A stretch of 64,000 nt of DNA from Saccoglossus kowalevskii (taxonomy: Eukaryota; Hemichordata; Enteropneusta; Harrimaniidae): positions 678,918 to 742,917 of the forward strand of contig NW_003140815.1 of NCBI RefSeq assembly GCF_000003605.2, in the 5' to 3' direction. This document shows positions 52,301 through 64,000 of the stretch, one piece after another. Within the stretch, counting starts at the first letter, position 1; the number at the start of each line of letters is the position of its first letter. A program made the position numbers and the translations under genes. The notes under the pieces were generated by a model. The model was not told the DNA's origin, searched no databases, and saw only the letters and a program-made list of their open reading frames with translations.

Positions 52301-54640
52301 ATCGGCCAATGAACGTAACGATCTTATACCGACCAAGGAGGCGAAATATTAGCAGTTATTTCAGACGATGGTACATAGTGGTTAAAGCGCGGTAGTCGTC
52401 GCGCTGCGTATGTGCCACATTTGTGTTGATAAACATTGATTTTCCCACAATCCAATGCGCTCTTCAAATGGAAATCACAAGTATGAGGTTTGACCTGGCG
52501 CGACTTGCACTGATTACCGCCGGTGACTCCTTCGATGCCTTTCAATAACATGAAAATTACTTAATTAAAGCTTGGAAACGTCTCAGTTCGTACTCGTTGA
52601 TCTGCGCAACAGTCAAAGTCTTTGTTTTATATGAGACCCATACATCTCGCACATGCGCAGCGCGACGACTACCGCGCTTTAAACAACAAAAAATTACTGG
52701 GATGTCCATGCTCGTAGGACAACTATTAACACTTACGATACATGGTTGGACTGTATGTCATCTACAGCATATTCTATGCCATCATTATTTCTTGTTACGA
52801 CATAGGGAATATCCGCGTCATGGCCTTGTATTGCATAATCAGGAAAGTCGTCGTTTGCACGCTTCTTCTTCGTCCCCGGAGTTGATGGAGCAGAAGCATC
52901 CTCGGCTTTCTGTGCATATGAAAGTATTACCGTCACGATTCTTGGTTACCGCTTGTTGGAAATGTGAGCGACATTAGCCAATGGCTATCTACGTCGTGAT
53001 CAAATTACGAACCACGCCAATGGTCTAATTACACGTTAGGCAAAACGGTTTTCATTTGATTTTTGCTTTTTATAGCTTAGTTTTATAGCCTGTGTTTAGT
53101 GTTTTTATTTTTTGCGAACATAAAAAACATGCTTTCTAAGCTTCGTTCTTCGTTATGTGCCACTTACCTTTTCTTCGAGTCTGTCTGAGAGAGTTACCAA
53201 TACCGCCTGTGCGATTGGTAACATCATAGCAGTAGTTGCCGTGTTACTTATCCACATTGACAAAAATGCTGTTACACACATGAAACCCAGCATTAACCTA
53301 ACAAAGATAATGCATATGGATTATATTTGGTTTATTTACAATATGTTGTATACAGTGAAATTAATTTAATAGCGCCCTCACAGTATTTCCAAAACCTGGA
53401 TTCCATGCCGTCGAAAATCTAATTCTGTGAAGATATTGCATTCGACTATTGCGATACTGCCGAAACTATACGTAAGTACATGTTAGGTATAGAGAGGGCG
53501 AATCCGGTCCCCAAGTGTTTATTTTGTGACAAGTAAGGCCATGTCGTGATTTCCTGTGAGGATGACCCTGCGCATGTCAACATCTGCGTAACTATTTCCC
53601 TTATCAAACTTAGACAATGTTCGCTTTTTCTTCAGAATTTCTCGGCATTTCTTTTCGGTTTCTAGTCTAGCCATACACGAATTAAGTTTAATAAAAGAAA
53701 GCTTTTGTCTCAAATACGTCACCACTAGGTTTAACTCACGCTTTCTGCAAGTGCATCCAATGAGCAATGCTTTTAAACAAATGATCATCGCTGACTCAGA
53801 GAAACCCACTTGATTGGCTAGTTAAAACGACCAATTGAATCGCCGGAAAAAAACTAAGCATTTGATCACTTTTCTTGCGAAACAAATAAAAATGTGCCCT
53901 TTACACACTATAATTTGAAAGTTTCTATTCTCTTCCACGTTACCACAACTATTTTATTAGAAAGTTTGTAAGGCATTTGTCATCCCCTGGATTACTATGA
54001 AATTACAAATACATTGCAAATGATTTCCGTGTCTTCACTGAATGTGGACAGCTCCGTTGACTGCAAGTGTCTGCATGTTTATGCGTTAGCATATTCTCTA
54101 TCCCCCCACCCCGCAATGTGGTAGCCAAACAGCTTTATGCTTCCGAGATCTCGCAGCCCTCTACAATACACATGTGTTATGCGTAATCACCATATGCAGA
54201 TTTATTCAAACACAACACATTACTTCGATCAACCGATCAAACACACTGTGACAGTATTGCATTTATTGGCCATCGATGATATAAGTGTAACGTGGAGGTA
54301 TTGGAGATGTCGGGAAAATCATAGCTTTTTAGTTAGCAATGCTATATTTATTCTTAGAACTGTTTCCTACTTACCACCTTGGCTTTGAGCCACACACCAT
54401 AAGAACAGCCAATGCTATACGCCTATGCAAATTCCATTGTTCTATCGCAATTGCCATCATTAAACCTCCGATAAAAAGTACATTGGTGTCTTTCATGTAC
54501 ATTAGCGACACGTCCTCGGCTTTCATGATTCCCATCAACGGAAAAAGCACCAATGGTAGAAGTGCCGTCACTGGTATGGGCATGGCTTCCATCACCCAAT
54601 ACACAGCCATGATAATTAAGATATATCCGCAGTACGATAC
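46310..54640 (-). CDS. SLC13A2/3/5-like: Gene E: divergent SLC13-family cotransporter, exons 2-13 (first exon not found)
   Basis: Exons in transcript order: 54375-54640, 53168-53297, 52737-52909, 51806-52009, 51099-51221, 50112-50240, 49631-49732, 48777-48874, 48343-48461, 47498-47659, 47131-47268, 46310-46486. They total 1,821 nt, in frame, with stop TAA at 46310; every intron matches in position and phase those of A, B and C. Transport motifs are consensus: [18 protein letters not shown] in exon 3, [15 protein letters not shown] in exon 11 and [13 protein letters not shown] in exon 12. Exon 4 encodes a long polar loop with a basic run (GTKKKRAND). Exon 7 has a dense cysteine cluster ([10 protein letters not shown]). 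The C-terminus has two N-glycosylation sequons (NAT, NVT). Intron 10 uses a normal GT donor. It is the most diverged member and probably the oldest. Exon 1 should lie to the right, possibly beyond the window. Confidence 0.87.
50447..50698 (-). repeat. Probable tRNA-derived SINE in intron 6 of gene E
   Basis: Read on the minus strand, the first 60 bp or so look like a decayed tRNA: an A-box-like start (TAGCATAGCCGTTG), a GATCAGTAGACC middle and a B-box-like AGTACAAATCC followed by TACC. About 190 bp of unrelated, GC-richer body follow. The layout fits a polymerase III SINE with a tRNA head. No second copy in this window confirms it. Confidence 0.4.
52386..52678. mobile_element. 293-bp MITE with TIRs and TTAA target duplication in intron 4 of gene E
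   Basis: The left end begins AGCGCGGTAGTCGTCGCGCT and the right end is its reverse complement; the inverted repeats run about 28 bp with one mismatch. Both sides are flanked by TTAA (52,382-52,385 and 52,679-52,682), the duplication typical of piggyBac-type elements. The interior has no ORF of note. The right end lies 58 bp from the exon 4 donor. The GC-rich ends stand out strongly from the AT-rich intron. Confidence 0.82.
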
Positions 54641-54958
54641 CTGTAGTGTACAATAACATTTCACGTGTTATCGCAGGATTGGGTTATTTTCACATGATTA
54701 CAGTAAAATTCAAATGCATCAATGTTAAGGTGGTTTAATTAATATCATAAATTAGAATGTGTCCTCGTTCCATCCATCCGTTCCCTCTCCATACTTTTTC
54801 GCTCTACTTGTTTCCGAATGTCTGTATGCCACCCTTCAAATGTATACAGTATATCTCTGTCAATGAGTGAAGCTACCGTTAACCGACCTTTAAACACCCA
54901 ATGTCACATTGTTCCTCGTGTTACTGTTCACGTGCCACAAAGTAGGGGACTTTCAGTG
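54641..54958. other. Upstream of gene E exon 2; exon 1 not found
   Basis: I searched this stretch and the rest of the window to its right for a minus-strand exon with the family pattern (membrane segment ending in LPL.I.IPT before a GT donor) and did not see one. The sequence is otherwise unremarkable. Confidence 0.45.
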
Positions 54959-55150
54959 TACATTATGGACTGGACAGAAAGTACAGGAGGGGGTAGGTTG
55001 GTGTTTTTTGGGGGGTCACTAATTTTCGTGCAAGTGTTGAGGGGAGGGTTACAGTAATCTGTGCAGGCATAAAGGGAAGGGTCTCAATTTTTTGTGCAAT
55101 GCAAGCCTCATGACACCACAATAAAAGTAGCCGAGATTTTATGCACAGTC
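54959..55150 (+). repeat. Dispersed repeat, copy 1 of an inverted pair
   Basis: Contains a GGACTGGACAGAAAGTACAG start, a G-rich run and a gggtctcaattttttgtgc end. It matches the reverse complement of about 57,320-57,490, which carries a similar start, the same G-rich run and a related end. The pair sits about 2.2 kb apart in opposite orientation. The family is unknown to me. Confidence 0.6.
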
Positions 55151-56154
55151 TGATTGACAAACACCTATTCTTATTACTCATTCAGTTGTAATTACATTGA
55201 ATTACATGTTAAAAACTTAAAAGCTATGATGATGACCTACTGTTTGATGATTCTAATAATGAATCATCAGACAATGGAAATGAAAGTTCCCATCCGGTAA
55301 TATACACCAGATCTGGGAGAAAAAAACAAGTTACTGGAACAGAAAGTTCTTTGGCGACTAGCAGTTCGCCACTGGGAAAAATAATATTTATGTACGAGTA
55401 CTGCTGGATTAAAACACACAGATTTATTGTACTGTAATATTATCATACAATATGTGTTTACAATACCAATATCCACTGTAAACATACATGTATTTCAGCA
55501 GATTGTAATTAATATGCAAATGTGACTTTTACACTACATTACTTAATACCCTGATTATTCAAATGTGATCTTTAAAATGTGATCATTTTAAGCTATGATT
55601 ATCCAAGGTAAGAGGAATTAAGGCCGCCAGTAATAGTTAATAATAATATTTGATCTAGCAGTGGTGTGGCTAGCACCTTCCTACTATAAAGGTACTACCT
55701 ATGGTTCTCCTTTCTAATTCCACTGACCTTTCTTCCGCATCCACCCTTCCCTTTACATTATATTTAGCTTTCTTTGTTATAATTTTTATCTGTTTAATTT
55801 AGGTTTTATAATATGCTTTCACAATATGATTGTAACATTTTCAGGAATGTATTACCCCAATTAGGGGAAACTTTTGTTGGTATGGTGGCTGTGCTGGCAT
55901 GCAGCTACAAGTCATTGTGAATGACATATTTTCCCTAATTCCAACGGGGACTGTTATAATTCCAAAAGTTTAGTTAGTAATTTAGAGTGAATGAATGGCT
56001 GGTCTAGTATTAACAGAAATTAGATTTATTAAATTACTCTTCCAAAATCGAAACATATGGTCATAAATTAAACAGGATAAGCTATTAATGCATTTTTTGT
56101 ATCCAAACTGAATTTCATTTGTCTGGGCTCATGTACAGAGATATAGTAATATGG
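55151..56154. other. Gene-poor stretch
   Basis: No gene with a recognisable signature was seen. The sequence is AT-rich and lies between the two arms of the inverted dispersed repeat. Confidence 0.4.
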
Positions 56155-56700
56155 TCAAAAAGCAAGATTACAGGCAGTCAACCATCTTTGATTCGATTGT
56201 GAAACTAATTGTCATGGACATGTATCATAAAATGTATAATTTGAAAAAAACAAGATGGATACCAGTCGGCCATTTTTGGTCAAATTATGGAACAAACTGA
56301 TATGAACATGTATTCCTATATTTATGATGTATGTGCCAAACATGAATGAAAATGGTCTAAAAGCCTTATAGTTGTAGTTTCAAAAAGCAAGATGGCCACC
56401 AGACGGCTATCTTTAATCCGATTGTAAAACAAATGTTCATGGACTTTTAATCTAGAACGTACAACGCATGAACCAAATGTTAACAAAAACTGACAAAGCA
56501 TGCATAAGTTACAACATTTTCAAAAAACAAAGTGGCTGTCAGTCGACCATCTTTGATTCAATTCTGAAACGAATCGACATAGACATGTATCCTCACATGT
56601 ATAATGTATGTACCAAATTTGAATGAAAACTGACACAGAATGCATTTTCAAAAAAAAAATGGCTGCCAGTCAGACATATTGGATTGAATCAGTAAACCAC
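56155..56700 (+). repeat. About five diverged tandem units of an AAGATGGC…CCATCTTTGATT repeat
   Basis: Units begin near 56,155, 56,245, 56,380, 56,525 and 56,650. Each starts with a run like caaaaagcaagatgg, then a cagtcgaccatctttgattc-like block, gaaac.aat.gacatggacatg, and a tail resembling aatgtatgtaccaaatttga. Units are 90-145 bp apart and imperfect. The aagatgg and ccatctt blocks are complementary, so each unit can fold into a small hairpin. No ORF is present. Confidence 0.65.
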
Positions 56701-57319
56701 TGAATGTGCATATGTCCCAGGTAAAGTACTAGGCACATGCAAAGAATTAACAGAGAAGGACGAATTAGTTCTCATTTCGAATGGGGACTATTAAAGCTGG
56801 CATTCCCTGTTTTTATAGGTTTATTGTTTGAGTTAGTTTCATATATCTTATTTCATTCAACATCACACTGATTTAAGACAAAAATACACTGAAGATGATT
56901 TGGTGAATAAGATTCCGTTTCTCGCTAACATATTTATACTGTATGGTGGGCAAGTCTTTGGATAAAAGGCTTCTCGATACTTTTATTACTAGAATTCGTC
57001 AGACCAGGAAAGTTTGACTGAATCTCAGTGTTGTTATAAAAAAAGTGTATATCTAGAGTGTGTAATAAGAATATAGAATGGTGGTATTGAACATGTATAT
57101 CTCGTATTTTAAAGAATGCACATGAATCAACACAATACTCATAAAGGTGCAAGTAAAATTGTGTATGTACCATCCTAATGTGGTACACACACAGTATCAT
57201 ACATTGTTCTCTTCTCAATGAGAGCTGGACTAACTGATTGAAGTAGAAAAGTTTTAAGCTGTGTAGTAGAACATCAATAAGTATGTATATATAGTTTTAA
57301 TATATTTACTATCCTTACA

Positions 57320-57490
57320 CTTAGAACGAGGGAGGGTCACAATTGTTCATGCACCATTCAAGGGGGAGGTCAGCAAATGTAATACAAATGTTTGTGAAGG
57401 GACATATGGTTTTATGTACGCGACTTGCAAAAAACGCCGGCCTACCCCCCGCCCCTGTACTTTTTTTCCAGTCCCTTAGTCTACAATGTA
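57320..57490 (-). repeat. Dispersed repeat, copy 2 of an inverted pair
   Basis: Reverse complement of the copy at 54,959-55,150, with conserved GGACTGGAAAAAAAGTACAG and G-rich blocks and a matching gaccctccc end. Confidence 0.6.
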
Positions 57491-58900
57491 TTGCGTGGGC
57501 GTGTTTACAAATGTCAATGCATACTATGTGTTGTTTACAAATACACACACTACCTTGTGTGCTGGCACCCAAATAGAACGAGTACATGCAGCGAATAATG
57601 TATGCTGTCTTAGTTAAATACAATGATGACATCTTGTCGTAATGTACTATTGTAGGTTATCATGTGTCATATATAACAGTTTATGAGATCGGGAAGATGG
57701 ATAACTGTTGTTAATATGTATTAAAGTTAGTCGCGTTGGTGTTTCAAATATTAGCAAGCGGGGACGGTTTCCATGTGAATTGTTTTTATGTAAACAGACA
57801 TTCGTCATGCATTCAGAGCTGTAGGCATGATGATATTTAGAAGCGCAGGAATCTGGGTCGGTCAGAATTTTGATCAAATGCACCCCTTTCAAACCAAATA
57901 ATATAGTATTACATTTGCGACCTGTGGCAAATAACTCAGGCGTGTTGTTGGTATCAAAAATGGCACATGTGAAGAATCATTGTGCGCACTTTTTTATTTT
58001 TTTTATGTGTTTTTTTTTAATTTTAATTGAAGTAAAGCGTAATTGCTTCCAATTAACACATTCCAAGTATATTTTACTCGATATACTTTCATTTGGTGCC
58101 ACATAATAGATTTTTCCACCAATTGTCAACTTGCTCTACATAATCTTTCTGTTATGTCTGTTATATCTGTGCGCTTCACATTTTAGTTGAAATTTTCGAC
58201 ATAACAAATGACAAATACAATTTCTATGTTTAAAATAGAAATAAAAAAAGTGTTGTTAAGTCGGTTTTGAGAAATAACTTGGCTGGTTACACAATCAAAA
58301 AATTAGTATTTTACCACAAAAAGAATGTTGGGTAGTACACAATATCGCTATTTGAAGGTTTGCAACAAGAAAATGTGAGGTTAGTGTTATTACTGTGCCA
58401 ATTATTTTTTTAATTTCTTTGTTGCATTTTGTTTTTCAACAAATAAATAATTCAGTCTGTACTCGTGTGCGCCAAATTCACTATGGGTTTAGTTCACGTG
58501 ATCACGTGATCGTAATTCTATGTAATCCCATGCATGCTCAATTATTGCATATCATGTGACTACAGCGTATTATAGTATATCAAGTACATCGGAAACAAAT
58601 TAATCAATATTTAAAAATAACCTACAATGAAGTACAATCTTATAACTGTCTACAGTCGTAGTGGACCTCATCACACAACAACACACAATATTTGTAAACA
58701 TTAGTGATGTCCCGTAGTTATCATCTCCAGGTGTCCATGACACGTTCTTTCAGAAGTGATAACTAGCATATCATAGAGTCATTTCCTAAATGTTGCATAA
58801 ATTATCTCCCTTATCTCGTCACATGACAAATTGTGACCCAGTTCGGTTTACATCTTACCTATACTGTATTGGCTAGAGGGGTTCTCGTGTACATAAAAGG
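57491..58900. other. Gene-poor stretch with a palindromic E-box pair
   Basis: No gene seen. At 58,494-58,511 the sequence TCACGTGATCACGTGATC holds two CACGTG E-boxes 8 bp apart in a near-palindrome; with no gene start recognised near it, a regulatory role is unproven. Confidence 0.4.
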
Positions 58901-61692
58901 TACCCTAAGATACTCTACAATATCCTAAAGAAAGGTACCCTAAGTTACTCTTCAATATCCTAAAGGAACGTATCCTAAGTTACTCTTCAACATCCTAAAG
59001 AAGGGTATCCTAAGTTACTCTTCAATATACTAAAGAAAGGTACCCTAAGTTACTCGTCAATGTCCTAAAGAAATGTACCCTAAGTTACTCTTCAATGTCC
59101 TAATGAAACGTATCCTAAGTTACTCTTCAATGTCCTAAAGAAAGGTACCCTAAGTTACTCGTCAATGTCCTAAAGAAATGTACCCTAAGTTACTCTTCAA
59201 TATCCTAAAGAAATGTACCCTAAGTTATTCTTCAATATCCTAAAGAAAGGTATCCTAAGTTACTCTTCAATATCCTAAAGAAGGGTATCCTAAGTTACTC
59301 TTCAATATACTAAAGAAAGGTACCCTAAGTTACTCTTCAATATCCTAAAGGAACGTCTCCTAAGTTATTCTTCAATATCCTAAAGAAAGGTACCCTAAAT
59401 TACTCTTCAATATCCTAAAGAAACGTATCCTAAGTTATTCTTCAATATCCTAAAGAAAGGTATCCTAAGTTACTCTTCAATATACTAAAGAAAGGTACTC
59501 TAAGTTACTCTTCAATGTCCTAAAGAAACGTATCCTAAGTTACTCTTCAATGTCCTAAAGAAAGGTACCCTAAGTTACTCTTCAATATCCTAAAGGAACG
59601 TCTCCTAAGTTACTCTTCAATATCCTAAAGAAGGGTATCCTAAGTTACTCTTCAATGTCCTAAAGAAAGGTACCCTAAGTTACTCTTCAATATCCTAAAG
59701 GAACGTCTCCTAAGTTACTCTTCAATATCCTAAAGAAGGGTATCCTAAGTTACTCTTCAATATACTAAAGAAAGGTACCCTAAGTTACTCTTCAATGTCC
59801 TAAAGAAACGTATCCTAAATTACTCTTCAATATCCTAAAGAAAGATATCCTAAGTTACTCTTCAATATACTGAAGAAAGGTACCCTAAATTACTCTTCAA
59901 TATCCTAAAGAAACGTATCCTAAGTTATTCTTCAATATCCTAAAGAAGGGTATCCTAAGTTACTCTTCAATATACTAAAGAAAGGTACTCTAAGTTACTC
60001 TTCAATGTCCTAAAGAAACGTATCCTAAGTTACTCTTCAATATCCTAAAGAAGGGTATCCTAAGTTACTCTTCAATATACTAAAGAAAGGTACCCTAAGT
60101 TACTCTTCAATATCCTAAAGGAACGTCTCCTAAGTTACTCTTCAATATCCTAAAGAAGGGTATCCTAAGTTACTCTTCAATATACTGAAGAAAGGTACCC
60201 TAAGTTACTCTTCAATGTCCTAAAGAAACGTATCCTAAATTACTCTTCAATGTCCTAAAGAAAGGTACCCTAAGTTACTCTTCAATGTCCTAAAGAAACG
60301 TATCCTAAGTTACTCTTCAATGTCCTAAAGAAAGGTACCCTAAGTTACTCTTCAATGTCCTAAAGAAACGTATCCTAAGTTACTCTTCAATGTCCTAAAG
60401 AAAGGTACTCTAAGTTACTCTTTAATGTCCTAAAGAAACGTATCATAAGTTACTCTTCAATGTCCTAAAGAAACGTATCCTAAGTTACTCTTCAATGTCC
60501 TAAAGAAACGTATCCTAAGTTACTCTTCAATGTCCTAAAGAAAGGTACCCTAAGTTACTCGTCAATGTCCTAAAGAAATGTACCCTAAGTTGCTCTTCAA
60601 TATACTAAAGAAAGGTACCCTAAGCTGCCCTTCAATGTCCTAAAGAAACGTATCCTAAGTTACTCTTCAATGTCCTAAAGAAAGGTACCCTAAGTTACTC
60701 TTCAATGTCCTAAAGAAACGTATCCTAAGTTACTCTTCAATGTCCTAAAGAAAGGTACCCTAAGTTATTCTTCAATGTCCTAAAGAAATGTACCCTAAGT
60801 TACTCTTCAATATCCTAAAGAAACGTATCCTAAGTTACTCTTCAATGTCCTAAAGAAACGTATCCTAAGTTATCTTCAATGTCCTAAAGAAACGTATCCT
60901 AAGTTACTCTTCAATGTCCTAAAGAAACGTATCCTAAGTTACTCTTCAATGTCCTAAAGAAACGTATCCTAAGTTACTCTTCAATGTCCTAAAGAAACAT
61001 ATCCTAAGTTACTCTTCAATGTCCTAAAGAAACGTATCCTAAGTTACTCTTCAATGTCCTAAAGAAAGGTACCCTAAGTTACTCGTCAATGTCCTAAAGA
61101 AATGTACCCTAAGTTATTCTTCAATGTCCTAAAGAAACGTACCCTAAGTTACTCTTCAATGTCCTAAAGAAACGTATCCTAAGTTACTCTTCAATATCCT
61201 AAAGAAACGTATCCTAAGTTACTCTTCAATGTCCTAAAGAAACGTATCCTAAGTTACTCTTCAATGTCCTAGAGAAAGGTACCCTAAGTTACTCGTCAAT
61301 GTCCTAAAGAAAGGTACCCTAAGTTATTCTTCAATGTCCTAAAGAAACGTATCCTAAGTTACTCTTCAATATCCTAAAGAAAGGTACCCTAAGTTACTCG
61401 TCAATGTCCTAAAGAATCGTATCCTAAGTTACTCTTCAATGTCCTAAAGAAAGGTACCCTAAGTTACTCGTCAATGTCCTAAAGAAAGGTACCCTAAGTT
61501 ATTCTTCAATGTCCTAAAGAAAGGTACCCTAAGTTATTCTTCAATGTCCTAAAGAAACGTATCCTAAGTTACTCTTCAATATCCTAAAGAAAGGTACCCT
61601 AAGTTACTCGTCAATGTCCTAAAGAAAGGTATCCTAAGTTATTCTTCAATGTTCTAAAGAATAGTACCCTAAGCTACTCTTCGAAATCCTAA
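58901..61692. repeat. 35-bp minisatellite, about 80 units
   Basis: Tandem units of the type taccctaagttactcttcaa followed by tgtcctaaagaaacg, 35 bp each, over about 2.8 kb with a single unit one base short near 60,870. Variation is confined to a few positions: the start is taccc, tatcc, tactc or tctcc; the middle is atcc, gtcc or atac; the end is gg, cg or tg. Variant combinations recur in blocks; for instance about 115 bp at 59,701 recurs almost identically at 60,121, 12 units later. This shows higher-order expansion. No ORF crosses it. Confidence 0.97.
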
Positions 61693-64000
61693 TGTCTATC
61701 GTCTGACGTACCGAAAAATTGAAGGTGGGCATTTGCTAATCCGGCAATAAGTGAAAAATGGTTATCATTCCTGACAACCAAGTAGAAAATAGAGCGGGCA
61801 AAATGAGACTGTCTCGCAAACTAAGAATAGCTGAACAAAACGCTATTTTTGACAAAAATTTGTTTAACAGCTCCGACAACTAAAACCAGTTTTGTCCTTG
61901 AAAGATAACTGTATTCAGTAATAAATGTACCTAGTAAACGCCATTTTGTATAGTAACTGTCTAATATTTTTTTTTACTCTTTGCATTTAGCCATCTTAGA
62001 ATTGGAAGTGTTTGTGTTACAGCTTTCAACACGAAAATATGTGCGTTAGTAGTATAAGTACGACACCTTATAACTCGGTTTCAAAAAAGTTAGAGGTTGT
62101 AGAATGAGCCTAATTTTGTTAAAAATAAATAAATAAATTTGAAAATAGTTTATGATATAGTTCCCCTTTGCTGTTCGGCATTACCGATATAATATAGTTA
62201 TATGTGTCACAATAACCTGACGACATCGATAGGTTTTCTGATTATGGAATTAGGCTTAGATAAATTAACATTGTCGTGAATTAGAATTCTGTACTACATG
62301 TCTATATGCTCGTAATTGCGCGTGTAATTTATATTTATTGTGTATTGTATTGAATAATGTGTAAACTTAAAAGAAAATGTGACCATAACAAATATAGTTG
62401 CATAAAGGGTTCGGGCACACCTAAGCACAAATTATTTTACGAATATGTGTAAACAGAATTATCTCAAAGTTAACTTTCATTGTTAAATTTAGCAGTGTGT
62501 TAAGTTGAGTTAATCGTTAGCTGTTGTGAATAAATGTATGACAATAAAATTAATGCATTTGTACAATCATGTTACAAATCACCTCTTCTTAACATTAAAT
62601 GGCATAATGAAATCTAACTAGCAGATTTTATACAATGTATTAGCTCCACCTTCTAGAAACCCAGACTGTTTAACAACCTTGTTAAAGCTAACAACGATGG
62701 ACACGACAAATACTGACTACTGAGCACTATTAGTCACCATACTGTGTTGATGTTTGTGTGGTGAATCAACGTGTTGGCAACTTGAATGCAGTTTTTCTTT
62801 TGTAAATTACATTCTACCGAGAACAGCACAACGCTGTCATCAATAACAATATATATGTAATTCCTTTATCGATATTATGTTCACAGACAGTGCAAGGTCC
62901 CACAATATATTGTAGGAGAAAATGGCCGCCACGGTCATGAGAGCGAGGTTACCACTGGATTTGTTTTCTCCAAATAGTGTTCTATTGTTTTCTTTCATTG
63001 CGTCTATTATTTTAAAAAACCAGGGTTAGGTAGTAGGGCATTAAGAGAGAGAGAATAGAATACCATTTCAGGGGCACGAACAAGTCACGTGACTATCCGT
63101 TGACATCTAGATACAATTAGACAATGCGTATATCGGATAACATCATGACAATAAATGTATGCTATATTTACTGAGTTGATCTGTCATTAGATCTGTCAAA
63201 TATCTGTGTCAGTAAGTTAATATGCTTGTACATTCCTGTCAAGTTTGCAGGGTTAATTGTAAAGATACAAAGTCTGTATACTATCTAATAGTACTATAAG
63301 TAAAATATCTTGAAGTGATTATCAGTTATTCAGTCATCGGGTGAAAGGTCGTGTCTTCTGTATATAAAAGTTAATATGCACTATGTCGTTATCACTGCAC
63401 TGTCCCCCCCCCCAATAATATACCATAAACCAATGTCTCTATTACCACAGAATGGCCAACAATAATATACCATACACCACTGTCACTGTCACCACATAAT
63501 GGCCAACAATAACAAAGACAAAGGGCGTTGACCCGTAACGTCTGTTCCGCTCTCCATTTTCACATCTTGTAGTAGCACATTTCGGTCGTTAAGTTTACAA
63601 AATAATAGTTTAATTGAATCACATTATTAATAAAGTATAGACTTCGAAATAAATATTCCGTAGAGTATGTAATTTACAATCGCTTGTTTATATCTCTCTC
63701 TGGCAAAGGTGGTACTAGAATGTACACTGTTTTATTGATTTTTAAAGTCATTTTATGGGGTTATTTGGTAACACTGGTTATTTGTGTCACAGTCTTGTGT
63801 CATACGGATTGCATGATGTTTGACGTCACAAGGTATCTAATGACACAAATACACTTTCTCACACTCACCAAAAAGAACCATTTTATTGACATTAATATCC
63901 AGTAAAAAACGACAAAAACTAACTATATTCGTTCGATTTATTGACAATGTCGGTAGCCTACAATGTCACTCAGCACTCAATAGCACGGGAAATACGATAC
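61693..64000. other. Gene-poor right end with a short direct repeat
   Basis: No gene seen. At about 63,412-63,512 a segment of roughly 55 bp (caataatataccata to aatggccaacaataa) is present twice in tandem with several differences. The frame at 63,684-63,905 has hydrophobic stretches but no family signature, and I treat it as chance. Confidence 0.45.

Noticed and set aside
53519-53809. A 96-codon minus-strand frame in intron 2 of gene E
   Set aside because: No recognisable domain, no match to the expected exon pattern of the gene, and it lies wholly within an intron that splices cleanly without it.
55214-55437. A plus-strand stretch with acidic and serine-rich translation (…YTRSGRKKQV…)
   Set aside because: The frame could not be kept from end to end on recheck and no family was recognised; I could not support it as a gene.
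58901-61692. Telomeric or subtelomeric tract, because of CCCTAA in the repeat units
   Set aside because: The hexamer occurs at most once per 35-bp unit and not in tandem, so this is a minisatellite, not telomere DNA.

Overview
This is an AT-rich, intron-rich metazoan nuclear DNA window. The animal is probably a marine invertebrate: short exons, many diverged transposable elements, and a retroelement with Gmr1-like gene order, a type best known from invertebrate deuterostomes and fish. The sequence alone does not fix the phylum. No tRNA, rRNA, CRISPR array or prokaryotic-style operon was found.

The window is essentially one gene family. Nearly all recognisable host coding sequence belongs to SLC13 (DASS/INDY) sodium-coupled di/tricarboxylate or sulfate transporters, arranged as a decaying head-to-tail array on the minus strand. 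From right to left: gene E (46,310-54,640, divergent, first exon not found), remnant D (39,304-39,829), gene C (23,457-37,050), gene B (12,831-21,188), remnant F (11,285-12,023) and gene A (2,355-9,089). At the left edge lies A' (192-2,093), a pseudogene on the plus strand that is an inverted, eroded copy of the 5' half of B. I placed splice sites by eye for all 13 exons of A, B and C. Summed exon lengths keep frame throughout, giving predicted proteins of 619, 612 and 621 residues. E has 12 in-frame exons.

A and C are close relatives that share 5' flanks (9.1-10.7 kb and 37.1-38.7 kb) and 3' flanks. A' resembles B. The simplest history is that a C-B two-gene block was copied to give A-A', with the B-type half inverted and then degraded.

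The introns hold a mariner-like DNA transposon (B intron 11), a broken Gmr1-like Ty3/gypsy fossil (C intron 6), a broken Ty3/gypsy fossil with a nested TIR element carrying a 99-codon ORF (C intron 1), and a TTAA-flanked MITE (E intron 4). The right end (54.7-64 kb) is gene-poor and holds a roughly 2.8 kb minisatellite of about 80 units of 35 bp, plus dispersed repeats.

All exon borders are my reading of consensus splice sites and paralogue alignment. No transcript evidence or database search was available.
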